This document shows positions 22,757 through 33,660 of a stretch of 64,000 nucleotides of DNA, piece by piece (position 1 is the first letter of the stretch; every line of letters starts with the position of its first letter). The notes below the pieces were generated by a model, which did not search any database, had not been told where the DNA came from, and was given only the letters and a program-made list of their open reading frames with translations. Made by a program: the position numbers and the translations under genes. The stretch is taken from contig OX485806.1 of NCBI GenBank assembly GCA_950295325.1, positions 52,015,169 through 52,079,168 on the forward strand, written 5' to 3'. The stretch is from Polytrichum commune (Eukaryota; Streptophyta; Polytrichopsida; Polytrichales; Polytrichaceae).

Positions 22757-24825
22757 AATTCTTTGGACGAAAACATTGACATGTCTAAATTAGATGAGAT
22801 GGATAGGGTGGCTAGGAGGGTCACTAAGGAGTTGGAAAAGGAGAATGTAATTCTCCATGATAGGAAGATGCCTAACGTCGTTTATGATCTAGACGGTAGT
22901 GATATGGGAGAATGGGAAGGACCGGACATTCCTTTGGATGAGTTTGATGGTGTCGGCAATGCAAAAGTAGAGAAGTCAAATGGTTATGATTTGTGGGCCG
23001 ACCTTAGTTCGCTCAAGGCGGACATAACCATTGGACAATTATTGGAAATTTCACCCGTCGCACGGAAGACTCTCAAGGATGGCATGCCCGTCAATAGGAG
23101 AATTAAAAAAGTGAAGACTAGAGTGGCCGCTAGAATTCAATCACAAGGAGGTCGAGATGTGAAGGCCATAGAGATAGAGGTCAACATAGTAGACAAGGTG
23201 GTCCCAAATGTGCTAGTGGATGGAGATAGTAGTTTGAACATTTTGCCGGAACACACTATGAAGAAATTGGGTCTTGGTCTTACGGGTCATTCGCCCTTGA
23301 TTATAAACATGGCAAATCAAAGCTCAACCACACCTTTGGGAATGATTAAGGATTGTAGGATGACCACCGGGAGAGAGGAGTATTTAGTTACTTTTCATGT
23401 AATTAAGATGCATTCCAACAAGGACTCATTCCCCATCTTGTTGGGAAGACCTTGGTTGAGAATAGCCGATGCCATAGTAGATTGGGGAGGTGCGAAGCCA
23501 TCCATTACTTATGGTCCTAAGGATAATCGAGTCAAAGTGTCAATTGGGTCATTAGAAGGGTGGATGAAGAATGAATTGTACCTACCATTGGAAGAGGAAG
23601 ACCTTGACAAAATCAAGGATGAAGGAGGGGAGGCTTTAGTCGGAGTTGTTCATCCCGGAAGTCACAACACCATTACGGACTCGGGTTCGGGAAGTTTAGG
23701 TCCTAGGTTCTACAATTATGGAGATAATGGGGAGTATGCACAATGGTTAAGGGAATATCCCGAGTCGGAGTTCGATATATTGGTGACATCTCACCATCCA
23801 CGTTTGAGCGACGAGAGAAGTTTGAGTGGCGGGGATTGTTCGTTGTTAGAGCCATGTGAGGTGCTCACCGAAGAGGAGTGGATCTTAGGGGGTTTGACGC
23901 CTTGAATAGATGATGTGGATAATGGAGACGTTAATCTAGTGCACATGGACGGGACTCAAGAGGAGGATGCTATCTTGGAGGCTTCTAAGTTAGAGGAACC
24001 TTTGCAATTTAGGACTACATCCACGGGGATAGTTGTTGGTCACGACATCAAGGATTATCCCAATCTGCCGGCGGATTGGTATAGAAACAATGATGAGCAA
24101 ACCCATGTGGCGAAAAAAGATTGGCGGTATGTGGATGTGAAGTTAAAAAATGGCAAGGTCCGCCAAATGAAGATAGGGTCGAAATTGGAGGAGAACGAGG
24201 TTAGGGAGTATAGCGAGTTGGTAGATGAATTTAGCGACACCTTCGCTTGGTCATACGATGAACTTAAGGGGATTCCTAGAGAGATGGTGGAACATCATAT
24301 TCCTTTGTTTCCGGGAGCAAAGCCAATTAGACAAAAAGAAAGAAGGATGAACCCGAAATTACAATTGGTGGTTAAAGCGGAATTGGAGAGATTGTTGAAT
24401 GCCGGGTTTATTAAGCCGGTGGAGATTACGAATTGGGTGTCTCCAATGGTGTTGCTGAAGAAGAAGAACGGAAAACTAAAGGTGTGCGTCGATTATAGGA
24501 AATTGAACGCGTGCACACAGAAAGATCATTTTCCCTTATCATTCATCACGTTGCTACTTGAAGAGGTGGGAGGTCACGCAAGATATACTTTCATGGATGG
24601 GTATGCGGGCTACAATCAAATTTCGATTGCCCTACAAGATATTCATAAAACGGCTTTCACCACACCTTTGGGGACTTTTGTGTGGGTCGTAATGCCATTT
24701 GGGCTATGTAATGCCCCTGCTATTTTCCAAATATTGGTTATGTATATTTTCAACAACTTGTTGTTTAAATCCATGACCGTGTTCGTAGATGATTTTAGCA
24801 CTCAAAGTAACGTGAGTGAGCACTT
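22757..24825 (+). pseudogene. Element B protease and reverse transcriptase (5' part)
   Basis: In frame with gag after a TAG at 22,754, with a TGA at 23,903 that replaces a tryptophan codon (element D has LTPWVD). The protease has VLVDGDSSLNILPEH as its active-site region and ILLGRPWLRIADAI as its C-terminal part. An acidic linker and FSDTFAWSYDELKGIPREM follow. The RT carries VDYRKLNACTQKDHF, FMDGYAGYNQIS, FVWVVMPFGLCNAPA and an intact catalytic FVDDFS near 24,780-24,800. The segment stops at SEH, where the 4-kb insertion begins. With insertions removed, the RT is nearly complete. Confidence 0.9.
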
Positions 24826-25169
24826 TGTGGGAGTCCAAATTCGACGGAAATACGGAAATACGGATTCAATTTCCGTATTTTACCTTGCTTGTATGAGGAT
24901 AATAGGGTCCTTTAGGCTAAATTAATTGTACTAGGAAATAGGGCATTCTTAATCCGCATAGTGCGATAAAACGAATTAAAATGAATATTATGACCGGTCT
25001 GTCAAAATGGATTGGCGGACCGTTTAATCATGGTCCGAACCGCTGGTCCGGACCAAGTAACGGACGCGCCAAGATTACCCAACGGACCGGAAGTAGCGGT
25101 TACAACGGGTTTATGACGGTTAAGGGCAAACTGTCGGAAAACGGTTGTAACCGTCTTCCGTTAACCCCA

Positions 25170-25444
25170 ACGGTAACAGGGGAAGGAAGAGGGGAAAAGG
25201 TATTTGAGGGTCTCTCCCTTCTCCTCCCCACTTTTTTTTCTGATTCACAAAAGACAAATTTGTTGAGAGAACGAGTGGTGAGACTGTACTCCTTTCAAGC
25301 CGCCAGCAGTTGGATTGCTGGGGCCCCGCATTTTTTTCAGTCACCGGCAGTTGGCTTGCCGGGACTCTGTAGCAGTTAGACGGCAGAGAGGGATCCGGAA
25401 GAAGGAGAGAGTTTTCAAGCCGGAAAGTTAGAAAGGAGAGGAAA
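25170..25444 (+). promoter_or_regulatory. Possible promoter and leader of the unknown frame
   Basis: An AT-poor region gives way to GGTATTTGAGGG (a weak TATA-like element near 25,198) and then a pyrimidine-rich stretch, as at many plant transcription starts. About 180 bp of purine-rich leader follows before the ATG at 25,445. No experimental or strong motif support. Confidence 0.3.
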
Positions 25445-27517
25445 ATGCCGGAAGCACGGGAAGAGGATCAGCGGGAACCCATTCCGATTCCGCTCAAAGC
25501 CCTCACCCCTGCAATTCCGAGGGAGGATAGGGAGCTGCAGGAGCTCGCGGAAGATCTCCGGGTGATGGGCTGCGCATGATTGCTCTCCAAACCCTGGAAC
25601 CTCAGGGCGGAAGACACCCTACGTGAGTTCAAATTCGAGAGAGGAAATCAGTGGCTAGGAACAAAGAGGAGGGATCCGGAAAATTAGACTCCGGATACTT
25701 GGAACAAGGTCTACGGGTTTCCTAGGGGGATTGCAAAGGGGTGGGCAGGCCGCCGTGACGGCCTGTTCGCCGGAAAGTTCAGAGGGAACGCGGATCCAAA
25801 AGACGGCTTCCATCCCAGGAACTGCCGGAACCTGAGGGAGAGGAGGGTACTCGAATTTCTCCTACCCATCCTCAATCCGGACAAGCCGAAGCGGATTAGC
25901 CTCACCATGGCTGACACCCTATTCGGTGCCATGTCCGGAGTCCGGCCCGTGAACTAGGGTTTGATCATCCAGGAGATAGTCGGGCGGGCCCTCCCCCACA
26001 TTGGCCGGAAGCCCTCCTTTCTCTCCCCCTTCATTTTGCACCTCTACCAGCAATTCGACTGCATCTTGGCGGAGGAGGAGGACCTGCTAACGATAGCGGC
26101 GGACGAGGTCACCTACAAGCTACTCCCGGAACCCGGAGACCTCGAGACGGAGACTTCCAGCGACCCAATCATTCCGGAAGCACCTCCCTCCTCACCCGGG
26201 AGCCCGCCGCCCACCATCTCGAGGCCACTCTCTCCTCCTCTTCCTCATCATCATCCAGAACCCGGACCCAGCCGGGAGACCACATGGCAAAATGTGGATC
26301 TATCCGCTTGGGACTTTCCGGAGAATCCCTTCAAACGGGTCCAGGAAGGGATGGAGGATCTGCAGAACCAGTACTACCGGATGGAACACATCGTCCGAGG
26401 GGCGAACCAGGCTCTGGACGACTGCGGGCCTGGAAATATTCTTCGAGAGTTGGCAAAGAGGGCGGACAGGAAGGAGTTGGAGCAGGCCAAGACGGAGAAC
26501 GCCCATCTCACCGCGCAGGTGGCGGCCATGACTCAGGAGCCTAGTCAGAAGAGTGAAGAGATCCGGAAGTACCACGCAGAGCAGGCAGTGTTCTTCAGCT
26601 GGATCCGGGAGCTGGTGGGGCATCCGGCAGAGATCGTCAACAAGGCGCATCTCTACGACCGGATGATGGAGTCCGGAGAGCCCGCTTCCGCCAGGAAGAT
26701 CCTTCCCATCCTCGTGAAGTACTCACGGACGATGAAGGACCTCCTGGCGGAAATCCAGAGGGTGGTTCCGCCAAGCGGAACACCCCAGCAGGTACTCTAT
26801 CCGGGTCCGCCTTAGTCCCCTACCGGAACCCTATACGAGGTAGTTAGCGAGGTCACTCTAGTTCAGAACCCGCCAACGTCTGCAGGACCCAGCAAGCATG
26901 GAGGAGGCTCTCGGCCGGCTAGTTCCGGGAGAGCTCCGGAAGGGGTCCGTTCTCCCCAGGTGAGGAGGAAGAGTACCGGGTCGGTCAGATCCGGAAGAGG
27001 CCAGTCCCCTGTTCCACGGAACTCGGATCGGTCCCGGACTCCGGACAGGGCTAGGACACCGATCCGGCATCAGACGTCGCATCGAGAGGCAACTCCGAGT
27101 AGGGGCAAGGCCCCTATGGCCCACGCCTCCCCGTCGTCTGCTCCGGACTGCCAAATGGTTAGCCCCTTTCCTCCGCCACCCTCAAGAGCGGCCTCCAACA
27201 GGGATCCGCGGACTGCCTCGATGTCGGGCGGGCGGAATCCGGAACAGGGCACCGGAAGCGATCCTTCTCCGGTCCGGAGCATCCGGAAAGGGACAGTTTC
27301 CAGAACCCCAGGGACAGTCTTCGGAACACCAAGGACCGGGACACCCCGGACCGAGGGAGCAGCGGACTCGGAGGACGAGATTGCCCCGTGTCCAAACATG
27401 AGGAGGATGCTCACACGGCTCCAGAAGGCATCGCTGGGTGGAGGCTCATCCGCCGTCAGCGGACTCGGCAGTCATTCGAAGGAAGGATCGGTTCAGAAGA
27501 AACACCGTTCTTCTTAG
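25445..27517 (+). pseudogene. Long interrupted frame of unknown function inside the 4-kb insertion
   Basis: From ATG 25,445 to the stop ending at 27,517 one frame holds, broken by TGA 25,577, TAG 25,685, TAG 25,955 and TAG 26,813. The TAG at 25,955 falls in RPVN-stop-GLIIQEI, where a tryptophan codon would fit. The N-terminal region has GFPRGIAKGWAGRRDGLF, KPKRISLTMADTLFGAMSG and RALPHIGRKPSFLSPFILHL. The middle is acidic and proline-rich. An alpha-helical, probably coiled-coil segment (RADRKELEQAKTENAHLTAQ) lies near 26,460-26,560. The last 190 codons are basic and rich in Ser, Arg and Pro. I do not recognise the protein. The LTMADTLFGAMSGVRPVN to FLSPFILHLYQ part faintly recalls the putative plant transposon protein domain found in some plant Ty3 elements; that link is a guess. 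Confidence 0.6.
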
Positions 27518-27954
27518 CTTAGAAAGGCATCTAGATTAGTGAGGTAGAAAGGTAGAACTTAGGAGTTTTTGTAAATGAGGAATAAAATTCTCCTTTGGGT
27601 GTGTCAGCGGGAAATCCGGATCTTGATCCGGGAAATCCGGGAGAACGAGTGTAGTTAGGGTTTTCCTTAGCGACGGCCGCTTGGGCCGCCGCCCTCAGTT
27701 TAGGGATTTTGGGCCTCTACTTAAGGCTGAATAAGGAGTTGGGGAAGGGTTCCTTCTCCATTGTTGTATTGTGATTACTCCTACTCTAAATAAATGCCTT
27801 GGCTTCTCACTCCTTGACTTTCCTTTATTGATGTTTGTGTGAATGATCCGGAGATCGTTAGCGGAGGAGAGAGAGAGCATGAGGGATAGGAGTTCCGGAT
27901 AGGACATGAGAGAGGAGACCCGGATCAGATCCGGTTATTGCCTTGTAGATCATC

Positions 27955-28430
27955 TCTGGGTGTAGTGGGAGGGAAACCTCACTAATCCGGTGGGTTGAAT
28001 AACGTCTAGGTGGGATAGCCGCTGGGAAGATTGGGTGAGATCCGGAAGGGGTCCGGACTTACGCCAATCTGATCTTCTGAAGAGGTCCCACCGCCCTTAG
28101 ACGGACCCATCCGGATGGTGGTACGGATCGCCCAGTTAGCTCAAATTGAGTAGAATCCAAGGTAGAGATAGCCGGACAGATCCGTTAGAAGGAGAAGGGA
28201 AGGTCCGGATCAGTAAGGGTTCCGGGTTGGAGGCCACCTCCGGAGTGTAGTAGGAAGAGATCCTCATTGTTCCGGATGTCAGGGTAACGTCCCGGTGAGA
28301 CAGCCGTGGGGAAGATTAGGCAAAGGTTCGGAAGGGATCCAGACTTACTTGATCTTCCAAAGAGGTCTCATCACCGGTGGACGGGACAATCCGAAGAGTG
28401 GTACGGGTCATCCAATCATCCTGTTGAGTC
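27955..28430 (+). repeat. Diverged tandem duplication in the 4-kb insertion
   Basis: Two copies, about 27,955-28,140 and 28,247-28,430, share an ordered set of motifs: TAACGTC, GATAGCCG or GACAGCCG, GGGAAGATT, GGACTTAC or AGACTTAC, GATCTTC, AGAGGTC and GTGGTACGG. They have diverged considerably. No coding sequence is seen. Confidence 0.55.
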
Positions 28431-28886
28431 AGATCTCCGATCGGAATCCGGACTCCTCTGGTCACTGTGGTCCCAAGAAACAATCCGGATCTCTCTGTGT
28501 GACCTGCCAAGACGAATCTGATCAATCCGGATTGGTTGTGAGGGAGTTTCCGGATTGTAATCTTATCAAGGACGGCTTCACCTGAAGAAACCACCAATTC
28601 TAGAGGGTAGACGTAGAGGGGTGGGTGAGCATTATAATTAAGACCTAAAGGTACCATCCGGAAAGGCACACTCCGGAAAAAGGCTAAGAGTGTCCCCAAA
28701 GACCTAAAGTCCGGAAATTAGGGTTTCCGGAAAATTGGCTAAGGAAGAGGAAATAAGCAGGTACGGAGAGTTCTAGACCTCCTACACTTCACAAAATCCC
28801 TAGACGATACTAGGGTCATCCGGACAGACCGGATTAGGCACTTAAAACCGCCAATCCGGATATGTTGGTGTTCGCGTGTTCCCACA

Positions 28887-29489
28887 CACTTACATTGCGT
28901 TAGGGAGGCATTGGTGAGGTGTAGAAAGATGAGGCTAGCTTTGAATCCTGATAAGATATTCTTAGGAATCAATAGGGGAGTCTTGCTAGGCGATGTGGTT
29001 AGCGAAAAAAGAAGGGAACCGGATCCGGAAAAGGTTGTGGCCATAAGCGAGTTGGAGACTCCAACCAATTCCAAAGGGATCTCTAAATTGTTAGGGCACG
29101 TGGGGTGGTACCGGGAACTCATTCCAAATTTCTCAAAGATAGCGGTCCCTATTACACAGTTGTTAAAAAATGATGTCAAGTTTGAATGGACGGATGCATG
29201 CCAAAGGGCTTTCGAAGAATTGAGGGATAAATTGAGCACTTATCCCATTTTGAGGCCACCCGATTGGAGTAAACCCTTCCATATTTTTTGCGATGCTAGC
29301 AACGTGGCGGTGGGTATAGCGCTTTGTCAATCCACGGGAGAGAAAGAAAATGATCAACCCATTGCTTACGCTAGCAAGCAATTCACACCGGCCGAACAAA
29401 ATTACTCGACCACCGAGAGGGAGTGCCTAGCAATGGTGTTCTCGGTAAAAAAGTTTCGACACTACCTCTTGTGTAACCCGGTGGTCTTC
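28887..29489 (+). pseudogene. Element B RT 3' part and RNase H 5' part
   Basis: Continues the polyprotein after the 4-kb insertion: CVREALVRCRKMRLALNPDK, LLGHVGWYRELIPNFSKI, then the RNase H start with WSKPFHIFCDASNVAVGIAL (first catalytic Asp in CDAS), YASKQFTPAEQNYSTTEREC (catalytic Glu region) and FSVKKFRHYLLCNPVVF. No stop is present. It breaks off at VVF, where the second insertion starts. Confidence 0.9.
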
Positions 29490-31083
29490 TGGTAAAACGG
29501 TTATAACCGTTTATGATAGATATCATCTACCTATGTCGGAGATAGGTAGTTATCTAGGAATGTGGAATTAACAACCACTTTAAATATAGATTTTGGGTTA
29601 GAAAGAAAATACTATATAAGGGAAGCAATTTTAGGAGATCATACCTCATTTTCTACACAACGAAGTTATCACAAATTTGAGTGTCAAAAACACTTGAGTT
29701 ACTTTTGTATCTCTCCTCTCGGAGCTCTTTTGCAATACATTATCTTTTCCACAAATGTGTGTGTGACCTTTCTCTCTCTCTTTCTCAAATTGAACTACGA
29801 GTTGTCAATTGGTACTTGTGACTTAAGTGATTGTTAAACGAGAGGAGAGTAGATGTTTTGAGAAAAAACTCAAAGTATTAGTGTGAGGGTGAAAACAAAA
29901 CGCTCAAGAATAGTTGGAGTATCAATGGAACTTTGAGAGGAGTTGTTATGAGTAGTAACGTCAATTTAACTTGAACGTCGGAATTACAATTAACTCCCAA
30001 AAGTGGAACTTATCATTGAACTCCTCAAAAGGGAATTATAAATATACATGTGATTGAATGTTTGAAGAATTATATGCATGTTATGAATGATTAAAGTGAA
30101 ACTTCTTAACGATTACAAACTCCTTCAAAAGAGGAGGAACTTATCATTATAAATTACATAATTGACTTACAAGTATTATGCATATTATATTATATAACAT
30201 ATGTTTGAGTATCGAACTTATTTTATGATTAACAAGAATGATGAAGACATTAATTCACATCAAGGTTTGATTCTATATTAATGAAGTAATATTGATAAAC
30301 TACTTATAACAATTGATATCCAATTGGAATTTCTTTCTACTTTGTGAGTTGTTGGATGTCATTATAAGTTGAAAGAGTTGTCTATCTTGAACAAACACTC
30401 AAGAGAGTAATGTAAGAATAATGTTCTAATCTTCTCGTCATCAAGAAATACTTTGTAGTAAAAATGCTTCTTCTTTTAAGATACTTTGTGAGTTGTTGGA
30501 TGTCATTGACAATCGAAGAGTTCTTTCTTTTGAATAAACCTCAAGAGAGTTATAATTATTTTTGTTATTAAAACACTTTGAAGTTAAATGTGACATTGCA
30601 AAACAATCAATGATGTGTTCATGAAATTATAACTACTATATGCATACATGTCAAGTTACATTATTATAAGTAATAACACTTGAGCTTAAAAAGGAAGACT
30701 CAAGAATATTAGATCTTCTTCATCATTATAAGATTACTATCATTTGTGTGATTGATGTTTATGAACTACGAACCTTAAGGATTCATATAACTTATTGAAA
30801 ACTATATTATTATCAAGGATATTGTTACATCTCTTGAAGCTTTCTTTAAATCTAATGGTTTTTATTATCAATAATGCCTTACATTGAGAGTAAGAATTAA
30901 GATAATGAGATTGTATTCACTCTAGTAATTATATTCATATCATAAAGAGAAGAGAGGGATTATTAATTCGAAACCGAACATATTAATGAGGCACGGTAGT
31001 TCTCAAGCGAATATAAATTTACATGATGTGCATCGTGAGTCTTCTTAGCTAATTTGCAAAGGAACGACCCACGGCGTCCATCA
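29490..31083 (+). repeat. 1.59-kb solo-LTR-like insertion in element B RNase H
   Basis: Begins TGGTAAAACGGTTATAACCG and ends GGCGTCCATCA, with near-matching flanks TCTTC (29,485-29,489) and TATTC (31,084-31,088). Removing it joins VVF to FMDHMAIKYL, as element D predicts. It has a good TATA box (ACTATATAAGGG, about 29,610), is AT-rich and codes for nothing recognisable. A solo LTR of a family not otherwise seen in this window is the simplest reading. One mismatch in the duplication makes the exact edges slightly uncertain. Confidence 0.7.
29611..29620 (+). promoter_or_regulatory. TATA box of the 1.59-kb LTR-like insertion
   Basis: CTATATAAGG lies about 120 bp into the insertion and is followed by a C/T-rich stretch with a CTCTCTCTCTTTCTC run near 29,770. 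This is the arrangement expected of an LTR promoter. Confidence 0.5.
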
Positions 31084-32626
31084 TATTCTTTATGGATCAC
31101 ATGGCCATTAAATATTTGGTGAACAAGGCGGAGCTAACTGGTAGATTAACGAGGTGGGTTTTGCTATTAGAGGAATTCGATTACACGGTGGAATATAAGC
31201 CGGGCCGCATTAACTTGCAAACCGACCATTTGTCTAGATTGTCGGAAAAGATGGGAGAAAACCCGGTGGACGATAGGCTAATGAATGATGATCTCTTTGT
31301 GGTTACATCAAGACCGGATTGGTACGCGGGCATCGTGGAATTCTTGACGACCCAAACATTACCCGAGGAGTGGTCCAAGGAAGAGAGAAGGAAAGTGAGG
31401 GTTAATAGTAGACATTTCATGGTGTTGGGACATAGATTGTTTAGGAGGGGAACCGACGACCTACTTAGGAGGTGTGTGTCCGCAACGGAGGTGCCCTCCA
31501 TTTTATTGCCATGCCACGATAGCGCATGCGGCGGGCATTTTTCAGGGCAACTTACCGGCCAAAAAATACTTAGAGCCGGATACTTTTGGCCTACGTTGTT
31601 TAAAGACTCACACGATTATGTGAAAAATTGTGATGCTTGCCAAAGGTACGCCAGAAATGATCTTAGGATGGAAATGCCACTACATGTCTCTTTACCATTA
31701 GTTCCTTTTGAAAAATGTAGAATAGATTATGTGGGACCGGTTCATCCTCATTCCTCAAGGGGAGTGGTTTACATCGTAGTGGCCACGGAATATTTAACAA
31801 AGTGGACAAAGGCCAAAGCAGTCAAAACGGATACGGCCGCTCACGCGGCTACTTTCATGTATGAGAACATTATCACTAGGTTTGGATGTCCTAAAATTCT
31901 AGTTAGTGATAGAGGTACACATTTTCTGAATGATCTCATTCGCGAGATGACTAGTAGGTTTCAAATAGATCATAGGAAAACTACACCTTACCATCCGCAG
32001 ACCAATGGTCAAACGGAGCGTATCAACGGGATTTTGGTGAGCATTCTACGCAAGACAGTTATAGACTCGAAGCGAGATTGGGACGTCAAGCTGATAGCGG
32101 CACTATGGGCATACCGGACAACCTACAAGGTGACTACCCATGCCACACCTTTTTCATTGGTGTATGGTTTGGAAGCCACAATTCCGATCGAATATGAGGT
32201 AGAATCACTTAGGGTGGCCATAGGTTCAAGACTTACCGACAAACAATCCTTGAAGAATAGGCTCACCGACTTGGAGGAGCTTGACGAACAAAGATGGACG
32301 GCCGCTTAACATATCGAGGCGATTCAACGTCGAAGAAAAATCATCTTCGACAAAAGGCATAAGAAAAGGGCACTTCAGCCGGGAATGATGGTAATGATAC
32401 AAGACGCAAGAAAGTTTGAATTCCCTGCAAAACTTGATGCAGTATGGTTAGGGCCTTACCTTGTACAAGTAATTTTTCCTAACAACTCACTCAAATTGGA
32501 GACTTTAAACAGCGAACTCTTTTCTACCCGCACTTCAGGGAGTAGATGTAAGGAGTACAAAGCGTGGATTGGCACTTACCTTCGGAGTAAGAGATTCGGG
32601 ATCTATCCCCCGATGGTCGCCAATAA
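31084..32626 (+). pseudogene. Element B RNase H C-terminus and integrase
   Basis: Resumes at FMDHMAIKYLVNKAELTG, the RNase H C-terminal part, and passes through LLEEFDYTVEYKPGR to the integrase. The zinc-binding region has CHDSACGGHFSGQL and NCDACQRYARND. The catalytic core has RIDYVGPVHP (first Asp), LVSDRGTHF (second Asp) and HPQTNGQTERINGI (Glu), all intact. A TAA at 32,307 interrupts an HIEAIQRRR segment, and the same frame continues to the C-terminal FPTRT-like motif (STRTSGSRCKEY) at about 32,560. The remaining bases before 32,627 include the segment that also precedes element D's LTR. Confidence 0.9.
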
Positions 32627-32650
32627 TGTGAGCCCAAAATGGTGCCCACA
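32627..32650 (+). repeat. First 24 bp of element B 3' LTR
   Basis: TGTGAGCCCAAAATGGTGCC plus four bases up to the insertion point of element C. The same start is seen at 57,571 (plus) and in minus orientation at 4,101, 41,956 and 43,288. The last five bases, CCACA, are duplicated at 39,549-39,553 by the insertion. Confidence 0.75.
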
Positions 32651-33624
32651 TGTCGCGCACCTCTCCATGAGGAGTGCCCGAAACACCATGGGCACAAGGG
32701 GGACCCCGGAGTGACACCCGGGACTTGTGGCGCCGTTGGTGAGAGGGCCCAAGTGATCCTAGTGTGGGTGAGGGCCCCGGGCGTTGGGAACGCCTCCCAC
32801 CCACAAAGACTAGGAGGCATGAGGGTGAGGCCATGAGCTATGCGTAGCTCATGGCGTGGTGATTCTAGAATGCTCAAGATCACCTCAATCGGAGGTGTGA
32901 GCTAGGAGTTATGGCCATTTGAGTGGGGTGCTGTCCCGGGACAGCGCCCTGGTACAGCAGTGCCTGGGAGTGATTCCCGGGACTGCCAAGGTTCAAACAG
33001 GCATAACGTCCTCAAGACTTGTCCGAATGGCGCAAGCGAGGAGTCCATCGGCATCTACGTGAAGCGTAGATGAGGATGGAGTGGTTGGTTGTTATGATCA
33101 GACATCATACAAGGAAGTTATGATGGTCTGAAGCTGCTGGGGGGGTTCTAGGCCCAGCAGCTAAAGGAAAATGTCCACTTGGCCCCAACTCTTGGTAGAG
33201 AGACAAGAGGTTGGTTGGCGGTGGGGTAGGGGCTCCGTGTAGAGTCCTAGAGGCTTATATGGGTGAGGTGGTGTGGCCTCACCCACCCGAGGCCGAACGG
33301 CAAGGCCTCTATGGGCTTTGGCCTATTGTGAGGCCATAGTTGCCTAGTATGGTTCGGGTTGTTGTAGTGTTGCTCCGGCAACGCGATGATCAACATAGGA
33401 TTGGACTTCCATGGATGGAAGTCCACATTGGGGAAATGGGTTACTGATTAAGGGGTGAGTCCCGAAAGCAAAGTAGGAGGGTTGGTTCCCTCCTATGAAC
33501 TATTGGTCCGGGGTAAGAGGAGCTATCCATTAGCATGGCGGAATGCGAAGGGTTAGCGACTCGTAACCTTTGCTAGAATTGAAAATTGGCAAGATTATTA
33601 AGGGACCTAGCAAGGGTTGCGACA
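32651..33624 (+). repeat. Element C 5' LTR
   Basis: 974 bp from TGTCGCGCACCTCTCCATGA to GGGTTGCGACA. The TATA-like CTTATATG at 33,254-33,261 is followed by the expected transcription start region. It contains the same hairpin set as the other copies, including GGACTTCCAT with ATGGAAGTCC near 33,404. Confidence 0.93.
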
Positions 33625-33626
33625 CT

Positions 33627-33646
33627 TGGTATCAGAGCAGGGTTCC
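33627..33646 (+). promoter_or_regulatory. Element C primer binding site (initiator-Met tRNA)
   Basis: TGGTATCAGAGCAGGGTTCC, two bases after the 5' LTR. The first twelve bases match the complement of the 3' end of initiator tRNA-Met exactly. Confidence 0.88.
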
Positions 33647-33660
33647 AATATTTGAGCTAG

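Larger units (their letters stand above)
24826..28886 (+). mobile_element. 4.06-kb insertion in element B carrying a long unrecognised frame
   Basis: Starts TGTGGGAGTCC and ends GTGTTCCCACA, and is flanked by CACTT at 24,821-24,825 and 28,887-28,891. Removing it with one CACTT restores SEHLHCVREAL in the RT. A TG...CA end pair with a short inverted repeat and 5-bp duplications is what LTR retrotransposon integration produces. No internal direct repeat long enough to be paired LTRs was seen. It may be a very long solo LTR or a large non-autonomous retrotransposon derivative. Inside are a promoter-like stretch, an interrupted frame of about 690 codons (25,445-27,517), an AATAAA near 27,579 and a diverged duplication of about 290-bp period (27,955-28,430). 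TCCGGA-type motifs are dense throughout. Confidence 0.85.

Noticed and set aside
24826-28886. DNA transposon (CACTA, hAT, Mutator or Harbinger) as the identity of the 4-kb insertion
   Set aside because: The 5-bp duplication and TGTGGGA...TCCCACA ends fit none of these families' usual duplication lengths and termini. LTR-type integration fits better, though paired LTRs were not seen.
20912-32626. Endogenous pararetrovirus (caulimovirus-type) as the source of RT and RNase H in element B
   Set aside because: An integrase follows RNase H, no movement protein is seen, and the element has Ty3-type gag and an LTR edge. Ty3/gypsy is the better fit.
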